NCBI GenBank assembly: GCA_900768845.1
Contig: CAAGEK010000071.1
Span: forward strand, 1 to 22,968
From: Alphaproteobacteria bacterium
Lineage (GTDB): Bacteria; Pseudomonadota; Alphaproteobacteria; CAAGCB01; CAG-977
DNA: 22,968 bases
Reading direction: 5' to 3'
Shown here: positions 6,867-14,656 of the stretch, one piece after another
Position numbering within the stretch: the first letter of the stretch is position 1
Layout of the letters: every line of letters starts with the position of its first letter
Notes under the pieces: generated by a model
The model's database searches: none
Seen by the model: the letters and a program-made list of their open reading frames with translations, nothing else
What the model was told of the DNA's origin: nothing
Made by a program: the position numbers and the translations under genes

Positions 6867-6870
6867 ATGA
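6832..6870 (+). promoter_or_regulatory. RBS-sequestering hairpin overlapped by a 12-codon leader ORF
   Basis: GCTCCTG (6835-6841) is the perfect complement of CAGGAGC (6855-6861). The 3' arm contains the AGGAG ribosome site for the protease ATG at 6867, so the folded mRNA would hide it. A short frame ATG (6832) to TGA (6868-6870), encoding MAPEFNLTRSFK, runs through the whole hairpin and ends on the protease start codon (AATGA). Passage of a ribosome would open the stem. The leader has no obvious ribosome site of its own, so its translation is unproven. Confidence 0.6.
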
Positions 6871-7919
6871 AAAAAATTGAAATATTCAAGGCCGGTTCGT
6901 GGACATCTGCCGAAGGGCAGACGATCCGATTTACCGAACGCGACCTGCAAAGAACGGCGGCCGCATATGATCCCGCCAAATTTGACGCCCCGCTTGTATT
7001 AGGGCACCCGAAAACGGACGATCCGGCTTACGGCTGGGTAAAACGCTTGTCCTATGCGGCGGGCAAGCTGTTTGCGGAAATCGACGATTTGGAACCCGCG
7101 TTTTCCGAAGCCGTGTCTAAAAAACGTTACAAAAAAATTTCCGCTTCCTTTTATGCGCCGGCTCACCCCGGTAATCCGGTTCCCGGAACGTATTACCTGC
7201 GCCATGTCGGCTTTTTGGGAGCGGCCGCCCCGGCGGTTAAAGGCTTAAAGCCCGTTTCGTTTGCCGACGCCGAAGCGTTGACGTTCGATTTTGCGGAAGG
7301 AAACGGAAATCCCGAAGAAGCGAAAGCGGCGGGGATTTTAGGTAAAATTAAGGAATTGATTGCCGAAAAGTTCGGTGACGGCGATGCGGAAAAAGCCGTT
7401 CCGGCGGAAGATTTGGCCGCATTGGAAGAAAAGCCCGCCGCTGCGGAAAAAAACGTCGAAAAAACGGACGATCCGACCAAAAAGGACGAGGACAAAGAAA
7501 AGGAAAAACAGGAATCCTCCTTTACCGAACGCGAAGCCGCCCTGGCCAAACGTGAAAAAGAATTGAAACACGCCGAAAACGAACAGTTTTTAGACACGCT
7601 GATTTCCGCCGGCCGTCTAATGCCGGGAATGAAAAACAAGGTTTTGAATTTCATGGACGCTTTGGCAAACGGCGACGCGCTTTCTTTTTCGGAAAAAGCC
7701 GACACGTTCCGCGAAATTTTAACGGCTTTGCCAAAGGTCGTGGAATTTTCCGAGAAGTCTAAACCGGAAACGCCTTCGGCTCAAACGGCCAGTTTTTCCG
7801 CGCCGGAAGGGTATTCGGTGAATGCCGACCGGTTGGAACTTCACCAGAAAATCACCGCGTATTGTGAAACGCATCAAGGCGTTTCCTACGCTGAAGCAGC
7901 AAAAATAATCGGAGGATAA
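6867..7919 (+). CDS. Mu gpI-like prohead protease with C-terminal scaffold region
   Basis: A 350-residue protein. The first 130 residues match the Mu I family: IEIFKAG...WTSAEG, LGHPKTDD at 45-52, KKISASFY at 89-96 (with the candidate nucleophile serine in ISAS) and LRHVGFLGAAAPAVKGL at 111-127, where His113 is a candidate catalytic residue. From about 180 the chain becomes a lysine/glutamate-rich, coiled-coil-like scaffold, ending with a folded C-terminus (GYSVNADRLELHQKITAYCE) that probably binds the capsid protein. In Mu a separate scaffold, gpZ, is made from an internal start in the same gene. That is possible here, but no internal RBS was identified. Its own ribosome site is inside a hairpin. 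Confidence 0.9.
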   Translation: MKKIEIFKAGSWTSAEGQTIRFTERDLQRTAAAYDPAKFDAPLVLGHPKTDDPAYGWVKRLSYAAGKLFAEIDDLEPAFSEAVSKKRYKKISASFYAPAHPGNPVPGTYYLRHVGFLGAAAPAVKGLKPVSFADAEALTFDFAEGNGNPEEAKAAGILGKIKELIAEKFGDGDAEKAVPAEDLAALEEKPAAAEKNVEKTDDPTKKDEDKEKEKQESSFTEREAALAKREKELKHAENEQFLDTLISAGRLMPGMKNKVLNFMDALANGDALSFSEKADTFREILTALPKVVEFSEKSKPETPSAQTASFSAPEGYSVNADRLELHQKITAYCETHQGVSYAEAAKIIGG

Positions 7920-7921
7920 TT

Positions 7922-8302
7922 ATGCAGAAAAGACCTCTTTTAACGGAAACCGTCAAATCGGCGTCGGACATTTTAGAAAACCGTTTTGTCACTTATGCCG
8001 GCAAACAGGCAGCGACGGCCGGCGAAATCGTGCAAGGCGTATCCGATACGTCAATCGAAGCCGGCGGCTATGTCGCCGTTGATGTTATCGGAACAACGAT
8101 TGTTGACGTCGGCGGCACGTTTGTAAAAGGCGATGACCTGGCAACGGACGCAAACGGCAAGGCCGTAAAGGCGACAAGCGGGCAAAATGTCTGCGCCCGC
8201 GCATTGCATGACGCCGTTTCAGGCCAAAAAGCCGAAGTTCTGTTGATTCATCAGGCCGCCGCGGCTTCCTCAACTCCCGCCACGCCCCCGTCCGGCGATT
8301 AA
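7922..8302 (+). CDS. Capsid cement/decoration protein, DUF2190 family
   Basis: A 126-residue protein, two bases after the protease stop, with GGAGG upstream. It has the DUF2190 look: an N-terminal arm (TETVKSASDILENRFVTYAG), repeated short beta strands with glycine turns (GEIVQGVSDTSIEAGGYVAVDVIG) and a VDVGGTFVKGDDLATDANGKAV segment, then an Ala/Thr/Pro-rich tail. Proteins of this family trimerise on the capsid surface and stabilise it. The place between protease/scaffold and major capsid is the usual one. Confidence 0.82.
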   Translation: MQKRPLLTETVKSASDILENRFVTYAGKQAATAGEIVQGVSDTSIEAGGYVAVDVIGTTIVDVGGTFVKGDDLATDANGKAVKATSGQNVCARALHDAVSGQKAEVLLIHQAAAASSTPATPPSGD

Positions 8303-8332
8303 AATCTTCAAGAAATGAAAGGATAGCAAGAT

Positions 8333-9259
8333 ATGGCTATGAACTTAAAACAAACGCGCATTGTTGATCCCGTATTGACGAATGTCGCTGTCGGCTATTC
8401 CAATGCGGAATTTGTAGGGAATTTTATTTTTCCCAAGGTCTTTGTTCCGCAGGAAGGCGGCAAAGTCATTAAATTCGGAAAAGAATCGTTCAAGCTGCAC
8501 AATGCGAAACGCGCTCCGTCAGCCGACCGCAAAAGGATTTCATTCGGCTACGAAGGAGAAGTCTTTGTCCTGGAAGAAAATTCTCTGGAAGCTTCGGTCG
8601 ACCGCCGCCAGTTAAAAGCCGCGGAAACCATGCCGGGGCTGGATTTGGCCACTCGAGCCGTCAATATAACAATGAACACTTTGCGGCTGAGCGCAGAATA
8701 TGAAATCGCATCTTTGGCAACAGACGCGGCAAATTACGATAGCGATCACAAAACGACTTTGTCCGGGACGGCAAAATGGTCTGACGGATCGTCCGATCCT
8801 ATTGCTGACATCGCCGAAGCCCAAAAGGTAATCGAAGAAAGCATCGGCCGAAGCCCGAATTTGCTGACGTTAAGCAACGCGGCTTATCGCGCTTTGAAAT
8901 CGCACCCCGCGATTTTGGAACATTTTAAACACACAAGCGCGAAAGCCGTTTCCGTCGATATGTTGCGCGACCTTTTGGACGTTGAAAATATCAAAGTCGG
9001 CCGTGCATTGTATGTGGACGATGCCGATAAGACCCAGCCTGTTTGGGGTAATGACGCCATTTTGACATTCTCCGATCAGAACCCGTCGGGCATGGAATCG
9101 CCGTCGTTCGGGTACGATTACACCTTGGAAAGCCACCCCATGGTTGAAGAGGCGTACTACGACGATCGCACAACGACGTTTTACTATCCTGTAACGCTGA
9201 CGCACAAAGCCGTCCTGACCGGAACGGCGGCGGGTTATCTGTTCAAAGACGCGGCTTAA
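8333..9259 (+). CDS. Major capsid protein
   Basis: A 308-residue protein, taken to start at the ATG at 8333 with AAAGGA upstream; a second ATG at 8339 is also possible. The sequence QTRIVDPVLTNVAVGYSNAEFVGNFIFPKVFV and the later ALYVDDADKTQPVWGNDAILTF, SFGYDYTLESHPMVEEAYYD and the closing KAVLTGTAAGYLFK fit the HK97-fold major capsid proteins found in Mu-like prophages. It should form the icosahedral shell after scaffold-directed assembly and protease cleavage. It follows protease and cement genes as expected. Confidence 0.87.
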   Translation: MAMNLKQTRIVDPVLTNVAVGYSNAEFVGNFIFPKVFVPQEGGKVIKFGKESFKLHNAKRAPSADRKRISFGYEGEVFVLEENSLEASVDRRQLKAAETMPGLDLATRAVNITMNTLRLSAEYEIASLATDAANYDSDHKTTLSGTAKWSDGSSDPIADIAEAQKVIEESIGRSPNLLTLSNAAYRALKSHPAILEHFKHTSAKAVSVDMLRDLLDVENIKVGRALYVDDADKTQPVWGNDAILTFSDQNPSGMESPSFGYDYTLESHPMVEEAYYDDRTTTFYYPVTLTHKAVLTGTAAGYLFKDAA

Positions 9260-9268
9260 GGAGGAAAA

Positions 9269-9586
9269 ATGACGAAATACACTGTCATTGAACCTTTTAA
9301 AGACGGAGCCGGACGACATCGCCCCGGCGACGTCTTGGACGGCGTTGATCATGCTGATGTGTTGATCTCCGCTGGGTTAATTCGATCCGAACCGGAGGCT
9401 GAACCGCAGAAACCGGAGAAAAAAACTCCGGAAAATAAAGACGATGCGCCGTCGGCCGAGCCGGAAGCACAACCGGATCCGGAAGGGACGGAGGAACAGC
9501 AGGAAGAAAAAACGGAAAGTAAACCGCAGCCCGCTGTTCCTCCTAAAAAAGAACCGTCTAAAAAGGCGGGCGGTAAAAATAAGTAG
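9269..9586 (+). CDS. Small protein with a conserved N-terminus and a Pro/Glu/Lys-rich tail, unknown role
   Basis: A 105-residue protein with a strong GGAGGAAAAATG start. Residues 1-40 look folded (YTVIEPFKDGAGRHRPGDVL then ADVLISAGLIR), a small beta-type module of the kind seen in short phage proteins placed after the capsid gene. Residues 42-105 are almost entirely Pro, Glu, Lys, Gln, Asp and Ala, predicted disordered, ending in a basic stretch. A head-tail joining, capsid-decorating or DNA-contacting role is possible. Its place corresponds to Mu gp35, but similarity to it was not shown. Confidence 0.7.
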   Translation: MTKYTVIEPFKDGAGRHRPGDVLDGVDHADVLISAGLIRSEPEAEPQKPEKKTPENKDDAPSAEPEAQPDPEGTEEQQEEKTESKPQPAVPPKKEPSKKAGGKNK

Positions 9587-9595
9587 GAGGCGGCC

Positions 9596-10021
9596 ATGAC
9601 GTATGCAACGCGGGCGGATTTAGTCGAACGGTTCGGTGACGCCGAAGTTCGCCAAATGGAACACGAAGGAGTCAGTTACGAACAGATATTAACGGACACG
9701 GACGCTTTGATTAACGGCTATCTTGCCCGTTCATATCAGGTGCCTTTGACTAATCCGTCCGCGTTGCTGGTTGGTTGGGCGTGCGATATTGCCCGCTATA
9801 AATTCAGGTCGCGGACAATCCGCGGTTCTGATGCTTTAAGCGAAGATATTCGTAAACGTTATGAAGACGTCTTAAAGCAGTTAAAGGACGCTGCGGACGG
9901 TTTGATCGTCCTTGATTTGACCGTAACGCCGACAGACGCCAACAATGCGACAACGCGGGTATCCGGGCGGGCGGATACGGCGGAGTTTACCAAAGAACGG
10001 GGGTTATACGGGTGGGAATAG
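9596..10021 (+). CDS. Head-tail connector, DUF1320 / Mu gp36 family
   Basis: A 141-residue protein with GTAGGAGG seven bases upstream. The signature opening YATRADLVERFGDAEV, followed by a helix with LINGYLARSYQVPL and WACDIARYKFR, is DUF1320. This is an all-helical connector that docks under the portal (gp15/HK97 gp6-like fold in the wider superfamily). It precedes the gp37-like gene and overlaps its GTG start, as in Mu. Confidence 0.9.
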   Translation: MTYATRADLVERFGDAEVRQMEHEGVSYEQILTDTDALINGYLARSYQVPLTNPSALLVGWACDIARYKFRSRTIRGSDALSEDIRKRYEDVLKQLKDAADGLIVLDLTVTPTDANNATTRVSGRADTAEFTKERGLYGWE

Positions 10022-10488
10022 AACAAATTGAAAAGGCGTTTATTGCCTGGCTGAACGACGTCATTCCGGATTTGCCGGCGGAATCATTCCCTGATGATCC
10101 TGAAAGCTATGACCTGTTGCACGAACGGGGCGTCGTCCTGGTGCGTTACAACGGAACAACGTTTGCCGAGCCTGAAACGTTGGGCCTGACGACGCAAAGC
10201 GGGGAAACGGAGTTTGTTTTATCCGTTTTGGCGTTCAGTCTGACCGATCCGAACGGAATTTATGCGCTTTTAACAAAGGTTTTAAGAGCGGTTTGCGGAA
10301 AAAGTTTTAACGGTTCAACGCCCGTCAAAATCAAAAACATAGCCTTTGCCGGCGTCAATATCGGCAGGTGGCAATACGACATTACGGCGTCTTTTGATTT
10401 ACCGATTGTCGAAGAGTCGGAAGTCGAACCGTTTAATTTGGTTAAACATCTCACGATAAGGAATGCAGATGACGAAATTCATTTATAA
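10012..10488 (+). CDS. Tail terminator-like protein, DUF1834 / Mu gp37 family
   Basis: A 158-residue protein starting at GTG 10012, inside the end of the gp36-like gene; an AACGGGGG stretch lies upstream as a ribosome site. The chain IEQIEKAFIAWL, then GVVLVRYNGTTF, ETEFVLSVLAFSL and a later KIKNIAFAGVNIGRWQYDITASFDLP, fits DUF1834, the Mu gp37 family that caps the tail or joins head and tail. The alternating short strands around a helix agree with a terminator fold. The 3' end overlaps the next gene by 20 bases. Confidence 0.83.
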   Translation: MGIEQIEKAFIAWLNDVIPDLPAESFPDDPESYDLLHERGVVLVRYNGTTFAEPETLGLTTQSGETEFVLSVLAFSLTDPNGIYALLTKVLRAVCGKSFNGSTPVKIKNIAFAGVNIGRWQYDITASFDLPIVEESEVEPFNLVKHLTIRNADDEIHL

Positions 10489-10654
10489 AGGCCCGCTTGA
10501 GGCCGTGACGATTAAAGACGGCAAGGAATCGCGGGACATCATTTTATCAAACGGCAAAGAAATCGACTTGCCGGAAAAAAACGGCTTTGTTCGGACGCTG
10601 ATTGAAAAAGGGCGTCTGATTGCCGCCGTCGAAACCAAAAAGAAAGGAGGCTAA
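10469..10654 (+). CDS. Small protein in the Mu gp38 position
   Basis: A 61-residue protein. Two ATGs lie six bases apart; the second (10469) is chosen because AAGGA lies six bases upstream of it and touches the first. The sequence is beta-rich (FIYKGPLEAVTIKDGKESRD, then IDLPEKNGFVRTLIEKGRL) and ends in a basic KKKGG. In Mu-like phages a short protein (DUF2635 in several) separates the gp37-type gene from the sheath. Similarity to that family is not clear enough to claim. It overlaps the preceding gene, and the sheath ATG follows its stop by one base. Confidence 0.65.
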   Translation: MTKFIYKGPLEAVTIKDGKESRDIILSNGKEIDLPEKNGFVRTLIEKGRLIAAVETKKKGG

Positions 10655-10655
10655 C

Positions 10656-11903
10656 ATGGCTGATTTTTTGCACGGCACCGAAACGGTCGAAGTTGATAAA
10701 AACGGCGTTACGATTACCGAAGTCAAGTCTGCGGTCATCGGTATTGTCGGCACCGCGCCGATTCAGAATGTGTCCGAAGATGACAGATCCGTTAATGAAA
10801 TCAAACTGTGCCTGTCCGAAAAGGACGACGCTAAGTATTTTGGCGAAGAAACGGAGGGCTACACGCTGCCGACGGCTTTAAAAGCCATTCGCAAAAACGG
10901 CGGTACTGTTTTGGCAATTAACGTTTTCGATCCGGATAAGCATAAAAGTGGCGAAACCGGCAGCGAAACGCCCGATCCGACGGCTGTCACGGAGGCGGAT
11001 ATTATTGGCAGCGTATCAGCAGCGGGGATCAGAAGCGGGCTGAAGCTCTTTGACGAAGCGATGAGCCGTTTCGGTTATGCGCCGAAAATCATTCTTGCGC
11101 CGGAATATAATGCGACGGCCGCTGTTTTGAAGGCATTAGAGGAAACGGCCGACAAATGCAAAGGCGTTGCCCTAATTGACGCCCCCGTCGGCGCAACCGT
11201 CAGCGATGCGATCGAAGCCCGGGGAGCTGGCGGTGATTTTGATTTAAACACGTCCAATCCGCGCCTGATTTTGTGTTATCCGCACGTCTATGCGCCGAAC
11301 GCCGTCACGGCAGAAGAGCAGTTGGAACCGCTGTCAAACTATGTGGCGTCAACAATTTTAGGCACTGATAACGATCGCGGCTATCACGTCAGCCCGTCAA
11401 ATAAAGAAATCAAAGGGATTACAGGGCTTGAAACGAACCTGACGGCGCAAATCAATGATCCGAATTGCGAAGTCAATCAGTTAAACGCCGCCGGTTATGT
11501 AACGGTCTTTAATGGTTACGGGACAGGCTTGCGTCTTTGGGGAAACCGTTCGGCGGCTTTCCCGACGTCTTCAAAACCCGAAACGTTTATTTGTGTCCGC
11601 CGTACGGCCGACATGATTGAAGAATCGATTATGTCGACGGCTTTGGAATTGCAGGACGAACCGGGCACAAAGGCTTGGATTGACGCCGTCGTCGGTTCGG
11701 TCAACCGTTTTTTAAACACTCTTGTCGCCCGCGGGGCAATCGTTGACGGTTCCTGCTGGTTTCCCGACGACGTTAACACAACGGACGCTTTGGCGGCCGG
11801 GCATTATACCTTCGATTATGATTTTATGCCGCCGACGCCTGCCGAACGTATCACGTTCCGCGCCTCAATCAACAAAGAACTGCTGGCGGCTCTGCTGGCC
11901 TAA
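10656..11903 (+). CDS. Contractile tail sheath protein
   Basis: A 415-residue protein. The ATG at 10656 follows AAGGAGG. The start ADFLHGTETVEVD then SAVIGIVGTAP is typical of myophage sheaths (P2 FI / Mu L superfamily). The middle contains ALEETADKCKGVALIDAP and NPRLILCYPHVY, and the C-terminal domain has the GYVTVFNGYGTGLRLWGNRSA motif and closes with TPAERITFRASINKE, which mediates sheath-sheath contacts. It is followed directly by the tube gene, the universal order in contractile phages. Confidence 0.93.
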   Translation: MADFLHGTETVEVDKNGVTITEVKSAVIGIVGTAPIQNVSEDDRSVNEIKLCLSEKDDAKYFGEETEGYTLPTALKAIRKNGGTVLAINVFDPDKHKSGETGSETPDPTAVTEADIIGSVSAAGIRSGLKLFDEAMSRFGYAPKIILAPEYNATAAVLKALEETADKCKGVALIDAPVGATVSDAIEARGAGGDFDLNTSNPRLILCYPHVYAPNAVTAEEQLEPLSNYVASTILGTDNDRGYHVSPSNKEIKGITGLETNLTAQINDPNCEVNQLNAAGYVTVFNGYGTGLRLWGNRSAAFPTSSKPETFICVRRTADMIEESIMSTALELQDEPGTKAWIDAVVGSVNRFLNTLVARGAIVDGSCWFPDDVNTTDALAAGHYTFDYDFMPPTPAERITFRASINKELLAALLA

Positions 11904-11912
11904 GGAGGAAAA

Positions 11913-12410
11913 ATGCTTCAAATCAAAAAAATTTCAAACGCAAACGTTTATAAACGCGGCGTTTCCTTTGCGGGTAAAGCAAAAGAAATCACGTTGCCGG
12001 ACGTGTCTTTTATCGCGAATGAGTATAAATCCCTGGGATTGTTCGGCACCCCGAAACTGCCGGACGGTCTGGAAGCTATGGAAGCAACCTTTATCTGGGG
12101 AGCGTTGTATCCGGAAGTGTTGGCGGAAGCGGCCAATCCTTATAATGCCGTTCCATTGCAAATTCGCGCAGCACAGGAAACTTTTAATTCTTTCGGCCGT
12201 GTCGGAACCGAAAAAGTTCTGATTGACATTGCCGGAACGTTTTCAAAATTCCCCCTCGGAGCTTTTAAACCCGGAGAAGCCTTAAGCTGTGAAACGACAA
12301 TGCAGGTCAGCTATTTCCGTATGCAAATCGGAAAACAGGTCGTTGCGGAATGCGACGTTCTGGCCAACATCTACCGAGTCAACGGCATTAACCTGTTGAT
12401 CGACGTTTAG
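11913..12410 (+). CDS. Major tail tube protein, P2 FII-like
   Basis: A 165-residue protein with a GGAGGAAAAATG start. The pattern NANVYKRGVSFAGKAKEITLPD, LGLFGTPKLPDGLEAMEATF and the later SCETTMQVSYFRMQIGKQVV, ending in VLANIYRVNGINLL, fits the P2 FII tube family. Hexameric rings of this protein form the inner tube around the tape measure. Its P2-like character, together with the U, X, D, V, W, J and I genes downstream, shows that the tail module is of P2 type although the head module is Mu-like. Confidence 0.92.
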   Translation: MLQIKKISNANVYKRGVSFAGKAKEITLPDVSFIANEYKSLGLFGTPKLPDGLEAMEATFIWGALYPEVLAEAANPYNAVPLQIRAAQETFNSFGRVGTEKVLIDIAGTFSKFPLGAFKPGEALSCETTMQVSYFRMQIGKQVVAECDVLANIYRVNGINLLIDV

Positions 12411-12418
12411 GAGGAAAA

Positions 12419-12700
12419 ATGGCGAACGAAACCGAAATTTTAAAGACTCTCAAATTGCCTTCGGGAAAAACGGCGACAATCCGCAAAGCGTTCGGCCGAG
12501 ATGTACGCAAAGCGCGCGTGATGTCCGCCGGTCAACCGGAAATGTTTACGCAGGCTTTAGCTTCAATTCTGATGATGATTGACGAAAATCCGTTCACTAT
12601 GGAAGACATGGACGATATGGAAATGCCCGATTATCTGGCTATTGAAATGGAAATCGCGGAACAAATCCCAAACTTCCGGACGCCGCCGCGTTCGTCGTAA
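12419..12700 (+). CDS. Tail assembly chaperone, short form (P2 gpE-like)
   Basis: A 93-residue protein with a GGAGGAAAAATG start, between tube and tape measure. The body KTLKLPSGKTATIRKAFGRDV, then QALASILMMIDENPFTMEDMDDMEMPDYLAIEME, is the usual chaperone N-terminal domain. The frame stops at 12698-12700, but a slippery heptamer 25 bases earlier allows a longer form. These proteins bind the tape measure and guide tube polymerisation without entering the virion. Confidence 0.88.
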   Translation: MANETEILKTLKLPSGKTATIRKAFGRDVRKARVMSAGQPEMFTQALASILMMIDENPFTMEDMDDMEMPDYLAIEMEIAEQIPNFRTPPRSS

Positions 12701-12825
12701 TGGTGAATTGCGGTTGGCGTTTGGACGAACTGTCGGCAATGGACGTGCCGGAGCTTTTGTTCTGGATAAACGAACAAAATAAAATTAACGAAGAAATGAT
12801 CAAGGAGGCGGGGAAAAATGGCTAA
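12419..12825 (+). CDS. Tail assembly chaperone, long form by programmed -1 frameshift (P2 gpE+E'-like)
   Basis: Reading shifts -1 at CCCAAAC (12667-12673). About 85 residues of the zero frame are joined to about 50 from the -1 frame, giving roughly 135 residues and ending at TAA 12823-12825, just inside the tape measure start. The extension reads LPDAAAFVVMVNCGWRLDEL then SAMDVPELLFWINEQ. Its W-x-L-x-E-L, M-D-x-x-E-L-x-F-W pattern is that of P2 E'-type extensions. The short:long ratio is usually important for tail assembly. Confidence 0.82.
12667..12720 (+). promoter_or_regulatory. Programmed -1 frameshift element: slippery site plus stimulator hairpin
   Basis: C-CCA-AAC (12667-12673) lies in the correct phase for a canonical X-XXY-YYZ slip. 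After a 6-base spacer, ACGCC (12680-12684) pairs with GGCGT (12716-12720) and CCGC (12686-12689) with GCGG (12710-12713), with a 1/2-base internal loop. Heptamer, spacing and hairpin together make a complete stimulated frameshift signal. Confidence 0.8.
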
Positions 12826-14656
12826 AAACATATTCAAATTCGCGATGCAGCTTTTTGCCGTTGACGCCGCCTCTTCTAAAATCGCCGCCGTTCAAAAGAA
12901 ACTTGCCGAATTAAACAAAGCGTCCGAACGTATCCGGCAACGCGGTGCCGATATGATGAAAAACGGCTCCGTTCAGATGCTTAAAAGCGCGGCCATGATC
13001 GCGCCTTTGGGTAAAACGATTCTTGACGCTTCGCGTGTCGAAGACGTTATGGGGGAATTGTCGAATGTTGCCGGTATGAGCGCGTCTAAAATGGCCGACG
13101 TTTCAGAGGCTTTTTTTCAATATGCAAAAAAGCATAACGCCAATCAGATAGAATACATTCAGACTGCAACCACAATGGCTAAAAGCGGTTTACAGGGTGC
13201 GGAAGGCATTGCCGCGACAAACGCCGCCATGACGCTGGCACAGGCGACCATGTCCGACGCCGCCGGTTCTGCCGGATTATTGGCTAATGCTTATAATGCG
13301 TTAGGCGATAAAACAAAACCGGCGGCGGAAGAAATGAAACGTCTGGCAGACGTTTTAGCCAGAACGCGGGAAATAACAAAAATCAGCAATATGGAACAAC
13401 TCGGCCAAATTATGGAAAAATCAATTCCGACAATGGTGCAATACGGCTTGAACATTGAACAGGTCGGAGCGGCTATCGGCGTTATGGTTCAAAAAGGCAT
13501 GAAAGCCGAAGAAGCCGGCGAAAGCATAAAAGGTATGATGCAATCCATGCAAAATGCCAGCGCGACCTTAGGTTTCCGTATCGCCCGTGACGACCGGGGC
13601 AATATGGATTTTGCGGCGACACTTGAAAATATCCGCGCCCGTTTCGGGTCGCTTCAAGATATGCCGCCGCAGCTGCGCGAACGGTTGCGCAGTGCGTTCG
13701 GAGAAGGTTTTAAAGGATTGTCTTTGCTTTTGGACGGTACTGGAGAATATGAAAAGGCTCTTGAAAAAATGAACCGATCCGTTGGAACGGCCTCCAGACT
13801 TGAAAAGGAAAATGCGGCGTCCTTTGCGGAAAAGCGTAAGAATATGCTCTCCGGATTTTCGGCTCTGTCGGCATCAATCGGAAAAACGTTTTTACCGGCG
13901 GCGACAATGGCGGTTGACGCTGTCGGGCGTTTCCTGTTCGCTTTGGCCGATATTTACAACAATTCGGCCGCAATCCGCTGGATTGTCGGATTGTCCGGCG
14001 GCGTTTTGGCTGCCGTTGCCGCTTTTACTGCTTTTTCAGGGGTAATGAATATTGTCGGCGGCGCGTCTTTGTTTATGGTTGGTCAGGGAGGTAAAATGCT
14101 TTCGTTGATGCTAAAACTCGCCCCCGCCTTTATCGGAGCGACCGTTCACGCCGTTTCATTCGCGGCGGCTTTACTTGCAAATCCTGTTACTTGGGTTGTT
14201 GCGGGAATTGTCGGCCTTGGCGTCGCTTTGGTAACAGTGGCCAAAAAATGGGATTTTATAAAGGAAAAAGCGCAACAGTTCTTTAATTTCATTCTGGAAA
14301 AGACCGCTCCGATTTTAAATATATTCAAAAAAATAGGCGGTTGGTTCAGTTTTGGGAAAAAGGCTGAAAGCGTTCAAGAAATCAACGCCAAACAGGAAAG
14401 CATCGTTAAAAACGAAACCGCTCTGCGAACTGCGACACCTGCCGAAATGCCGCGCCCTGCTGAAACGGAACAGCAGAAAACAACCGTCAAACCAGCGGTG
14501 CAGAACATCACAAACAAACCGACCGTTAATATCACTTTAAACGCCGGAAGTGTTGCCGAACCTGAAAAAGTCAAGGGGATTTTAGACAGCTTTTCCGATC
14601 AGGTTATGAAAGCCATTAAGGAAGCTTCGGCCGATAAAACGCGGAGGGCTTATTGA
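12818..14656 (+). CDS. Tail tape measure protein
   Basis: A 612-residue protein with AAGGAGG upstream of the ATG; its start overlaps the end of the frameshifted chaperone. The N-terminal 300 residues match the phage tape measure core (SRVEDVMGELSNVAGMSAS, AKKHNANQIEYIQTATTMAK, AAIGVMVQKGMKAEEAGESI). Two hydrophobic clusters around 385-425 and 435-475 could span a membrane during DNA entry. The C-terminal 100 residues are polar and helical. Using the general rule of about 0.15 nm per residue, the tail would be near 90 nm long (inference). Confidence 0.94.
   Translation: MAKNIFKFAMQLFAVDAASSKIAAVQKKLAELNKASERIRQRGADMMKNGSVQMLKSAAMIAPLGKTILDASRVEDVMGELSNVAGMSASKMADVSEAFFQYAKKHNANQIEYIQTATTMAKSGLQGAEGIAATNAAMTLAQATMSDAAGSAGLLANAYNALGDKTKPAAEEMKRLADVLARTREITKISNMEQLGQIMEKSIPTMVQYGLNIEQVGAAIGVMVQKGMKAEEAGESIKGMMQSMQNASATLGFRIARDDRGNMDFAATLENIRARFGSLQDMPPQLRERLRSAFGEGFKGLSLLLDGTGEYEKALEKMNRSVGTASRLEKENAASFAEKRKNMLSGFSALSASIGKTFLPAATMAVDAVGRFLFALADIYNNSAAIRWIVGLSGGVLAAVAAFTAFSGVMNIVGGASLFMVGQGGKMLSLMLKLAPAFIGATVHAVSFAAALLANPVTWVVAGIVGLGVALVTVAKKWDFIKEKAQQFFNFILEKTAPILNIFKKIGGWFSFGKKAESVQEINAKQESIVKNETALRTATPAEMPRPAETEQQKTTVKPAVQNITNKPTVNITLNAGSVAEPEKVKGILDSFSDQVMKAIKEASADKTRRAY

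Noticed and set aside
7193..7705. Minus-strand frame of 170 codons opposite the protease gene
   Set aside because: Serine/alanine/phenylalanine-rich sequence is the expected antisense of a Lys/Glu/Ala-rich scaffold; no start signal or domain seen.
8870..9352. Minus-strand frame of 160 codons opposite the capsid gene
   Set aside because: Antisense shadow of a firmly called capsid gene, with no recognisable protein features.
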